Assembly: GCA_030949995.1 (NCBI GenBank)
Contig: JAUZRY010000104.1
Coordinates: 1 to 57,555 of the forward strand
Source of the DNA: Ardenticatenia bacterium
Lineage (GTDB): Bacteria; Chloroflexota; Anaerolineae; Ardenticatenales; Ardenticatenaceae
Length of the DNA stretch: 57,555 nt
Direction of reading: 5' to 3'
Part shown: positions 55,995 through 57,555 of the stretch, one piece after another
Position numbering within the stretch: position 1 is the stretch's first letter
Layout of the letters: each line of letters opens with the position of its first letter
The notes under the pieces: generated by a model
Seen by the model: the letters and a program-made list of their open reading frames with translations, nothing else
Database searches by the model: none
Told to the model about the DNA's origin: nothing
Translations under genes and position numbers: made by a program

Positions 55995-57554
55995 TTAGTT
56001 CCCGGCGCCCTGGATGGCGCGCCACACTTTCTCCGGGGTGACCGGCATGTCGATGTGTTCAACGCCGAAGGGGGCCAGGGCGTCCACAACGGCATTCACC
56101 ACGGCGGCCGAGGCGGCGATGGTGCCGGCTTCGCCGATTCCCTTGACGCCCAGCGGGTTGTGGGGACACGGCGTGACCGTGCGGTCCAGTTCAAAGGAGG
56201 GCAGGAAGCGGGCCTTGGGCACGGCGTAGTCCATCAGCGTGCCCGTGATGAGGTTGCCATCCTCGTCGTAGACGGCATTTTCGTAGAGCGCTTGGCCGAC
56301 ACCTTGGGCAATGCCACCGTGGACTTGGCCCTCGACAATCAGGGGGTTGATCACGTGGCCACAGTCGTCCACGGCCACGTATCGCAGGAGCTCCACTTCG
56401 CCGCTGTCCGGGTCCACTTCAACCACGGCCACGTGGGTGCCGAAGGGGAAGGTGAAGTTGCTGGGATCGTAGAAGGCCGACGCTTCCAAGGCCGGCTCAA
56501 TGCCGGGCGGCAAGTTGTGGGCCAAGTAGGCTTGGAGCGCAACATCCTGTATGGTGACGGCTTTGTCGGGCGCGCCCTTGACGTAATATTTGCCGGCTTC
56601 GAATGTCACATCATCCTCGGCAGCCTCTAACAAGTGGGCGGCAATCTTGCGTCCCTTGTCCACGACCTTTTGGGCGCTGACGGCGATGGCGCTTCCGCCC
56701 ACGGCCGCGCTCCGGCTGCCGTAGGTGCCCCATCCGTACTGCACCTCATCAGTGTCCCCTTGGATGATTTCGATGTCATCGTAGGGGACGCCGAGAATGT
56801 CGGCCACGATCTGGGCGAAGGTGGTTTTGTGGCCTTGGCCGTGGGCTGAGGAGCCACTGTAGACCGTGACTTTGCCCGTGGGGTGGACGCGCACAATGGC
56901 GCTCTCCCACTGGCCGGCTTGGGCGCCCAAGGAGCCGACGACGGAGGAGGGGGCCAAGCCACATGCCTCGATGTACGTGGAGAGGCCGATGCCAATGTAG
57001 CGCCCCTGTTTGCGGGCTTCCTCCTGCTCGTGGCGCAGGTGTTCGTAGTCCACCAGTTCCAGGGCCTTGTTGAGAGGTTGCTCGTAGTCGCCGCTGTCAT
57101 ACTGGAGAGCGACGGGCGTCTGGTAGGGGAACTTGTCGGACGGGATGAAATTCTTCCGGCGGAACTCGGCCGGGTCCATGTCCAGCTTGCGGGCCATGGT
57201 GTCCACGAGGCGTTCGACCACAAAGGTGGCCTCGGGCCGGCCGGCGCCCCGGTAGGCGTCCACAGGGGTGGTGTGGGTGAAGACGCCCACCACACGGCAG
57301 TAGATGTTGGGAATCTCGTACTCGCCCGAGAGGAGCGTGCCGTACAGGTAGGTGGGCACGGCCGGCGCGAAGGTGGAGTAGTAGGCCCCCATGTTGGCGT
57401 AGGTGTGGACGCGCAGGCCGATGATCTTGCCGTTCTCGTCCACGGCCATCTCCGCTTCGGTCACGTGATCACGGCCGTGGGCGTCTGTCAAGTACGTCTC
57501 GGCGCGGGTGGCCTGCCACTTCACTGGCCGGCCGAGCTGCATGGGCCGCGCACC
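55995..57554 (-). CDS. CoxL-like molybdenum-binding subunit, form II, partial
   Basis: Large catalytic subunit; the N-terminus lies beyond the right edge (519 residues remain). [20 protein letters not shown] contains AYRGAGR, the active-site loop of form II enzymes; form I CO dehydrogenase has AYRCSFR with the Cu/Se-binding Cys. Other cofactor segments are [40 protein letters not shown] and the final Glu motif [20 protein letters not shown]. Form II proteins often oxidise aldehydes, heterocycles or other substrates rather than CO. So the reaction is open. Confidence 0.88.
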   Translation of the reverse strand, partial: GARPMQLGRPVKWQATRAETYLTDAHGRDHVTEAEMAVDENGKIIGLRVHTYANMGAYYSTFAPAVPTYLYGTLLSGEYEIPNIYCRVVGVFTHTTPVDAYRGAGRPEATFVVERLVDTMARKLDMDPAEFRRKNFIPSDKFPYQTPVALQYDSGDYEQPLNKALELVDYEHLRHEQEEARKQGRYIGIGLSTYIEACGLAPSSVVGSLGAQAGQWESAIVRVHPTGKVTVYSGSSAHGQGHKTTFAQIVADILGVPYDDIEIIQGDTDEVQYGWGTYGSRSAAVGGSAIAVSAQKVVDKGRKIAAHLLEAAEDDVTFEAGKYYVKGAPDKAVTIQDVALQAYLAHNLPPGIEPALEASAFYDPSNFTFPFGTHVAVVEVDPDSGEVELLRYVAVDDCGHVINPLIVEGQVHGGIAQGVGQALYENAVYDEDGNLITGTLMDYAVPKARFLPSFELDRTVTPCPHNPLGVKGIGEAGTIAASAAVVNAVVDALAPFGVEHIDMPVTPEKVWRAIQGAGN

Positions 57555-57555
57555 A

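Noticed and set aside
55995-57554. True (form I) CO dehydrogenase large subunit
   Set aside because: The active-site loop is AYRGAGR, without the Cys of AYRCSFR.

Overview
This 57.6 kb window is GC-rich bacterial chromosome, most likely from a thermophilic member of the Chloroflexota (Ardenticatenia-like). That assignment is inference. It rests on the LysW-type aminoadipate lysine genes, the PMT-family glycosyltransferases, the sortase and choice-of-anchor surface protein, a form II CO-dehydrogenase-like hydroxylase and the codon use. No rRNA, tRNA or CRISPR array was recognised.

Layout. 1-4004: the end of a lysine operon (lysZ partial, lysJ, lysK, homocitrate synthase). 4.1-8.6 kb: poorer ground with an IS110-type remnant, a repeat-stalked surface protein and a broken membrane protein gene. 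8.6-16.5 kb: a beta-propeller lipoprotein, a CDP-alcohol phosphatidyltransferase and two large membrane glycosyltransferases. 16.8-21.3 kb: a split TRAP transporter locus (DctQ and DctM on +, DctP on -) around a coiled-coil protein. 21.4-29.3 kb: a transposase remnant, then a carbohydrate-type ABC operon behind a near-consensus promoter, a HAD plus menorin-like fusion protein and a GntR/FCD regulator with a palindromic operator. 29.4-34.7 kb: a tightly overlapping operon of ABC ATPase, membrane protein, ABC-2/SpoIIM-like permease, metallo-beta-lactamase protein and 4-alpha-glucanotransferase. 34.8-35.9 kb: selD, which reads through an in-frame UGA. 36.1-40.3 kb: a cyclic-nucleotide-binding patatin overlapping a response regulator and histidine kinase. 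40.3-46.7 kb: MerR and DUF1232 genes, DUF1992, then a MacB-like ABC ATPase, FtsX permease and HlyD-type adaptor. 46.7-49.3 kb: sortase, ECF sigma and anti-sigma genes. 49.3-52.8 kb: LolD-like ATPase, tRNA-queuosine mannosyltransferase-like enzyme, LysM protein, VKOR and DsbA-like thioredoxin. 52.8-57.6 kb: MoeA, an HxlR regulator, a CDGSH protein and CoxM/CoxL-like subunits.

The most interesting result is selD. Extended upstream, it gives a conserved N-terminus in which UGA stands where the catalytic cysteine of SelD should be, followed by a bacterial-SECIS-like hairpin. This implies selenocysteine use. Other points are the HAD/menorin-like fusion beside an ABC transporter, the ABC-2/SpoIIM fusion and a bacterial queuosine-mannosyltransferase homologue.

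A caution for any reader: at least fifteen 1-4 nt indels break otherwise well-conserved genes, several in homopolymers or short repeats. Most are probably draft-sequence errors rather than biology. For these genes the coordinates given span the reconstructed reading frame.
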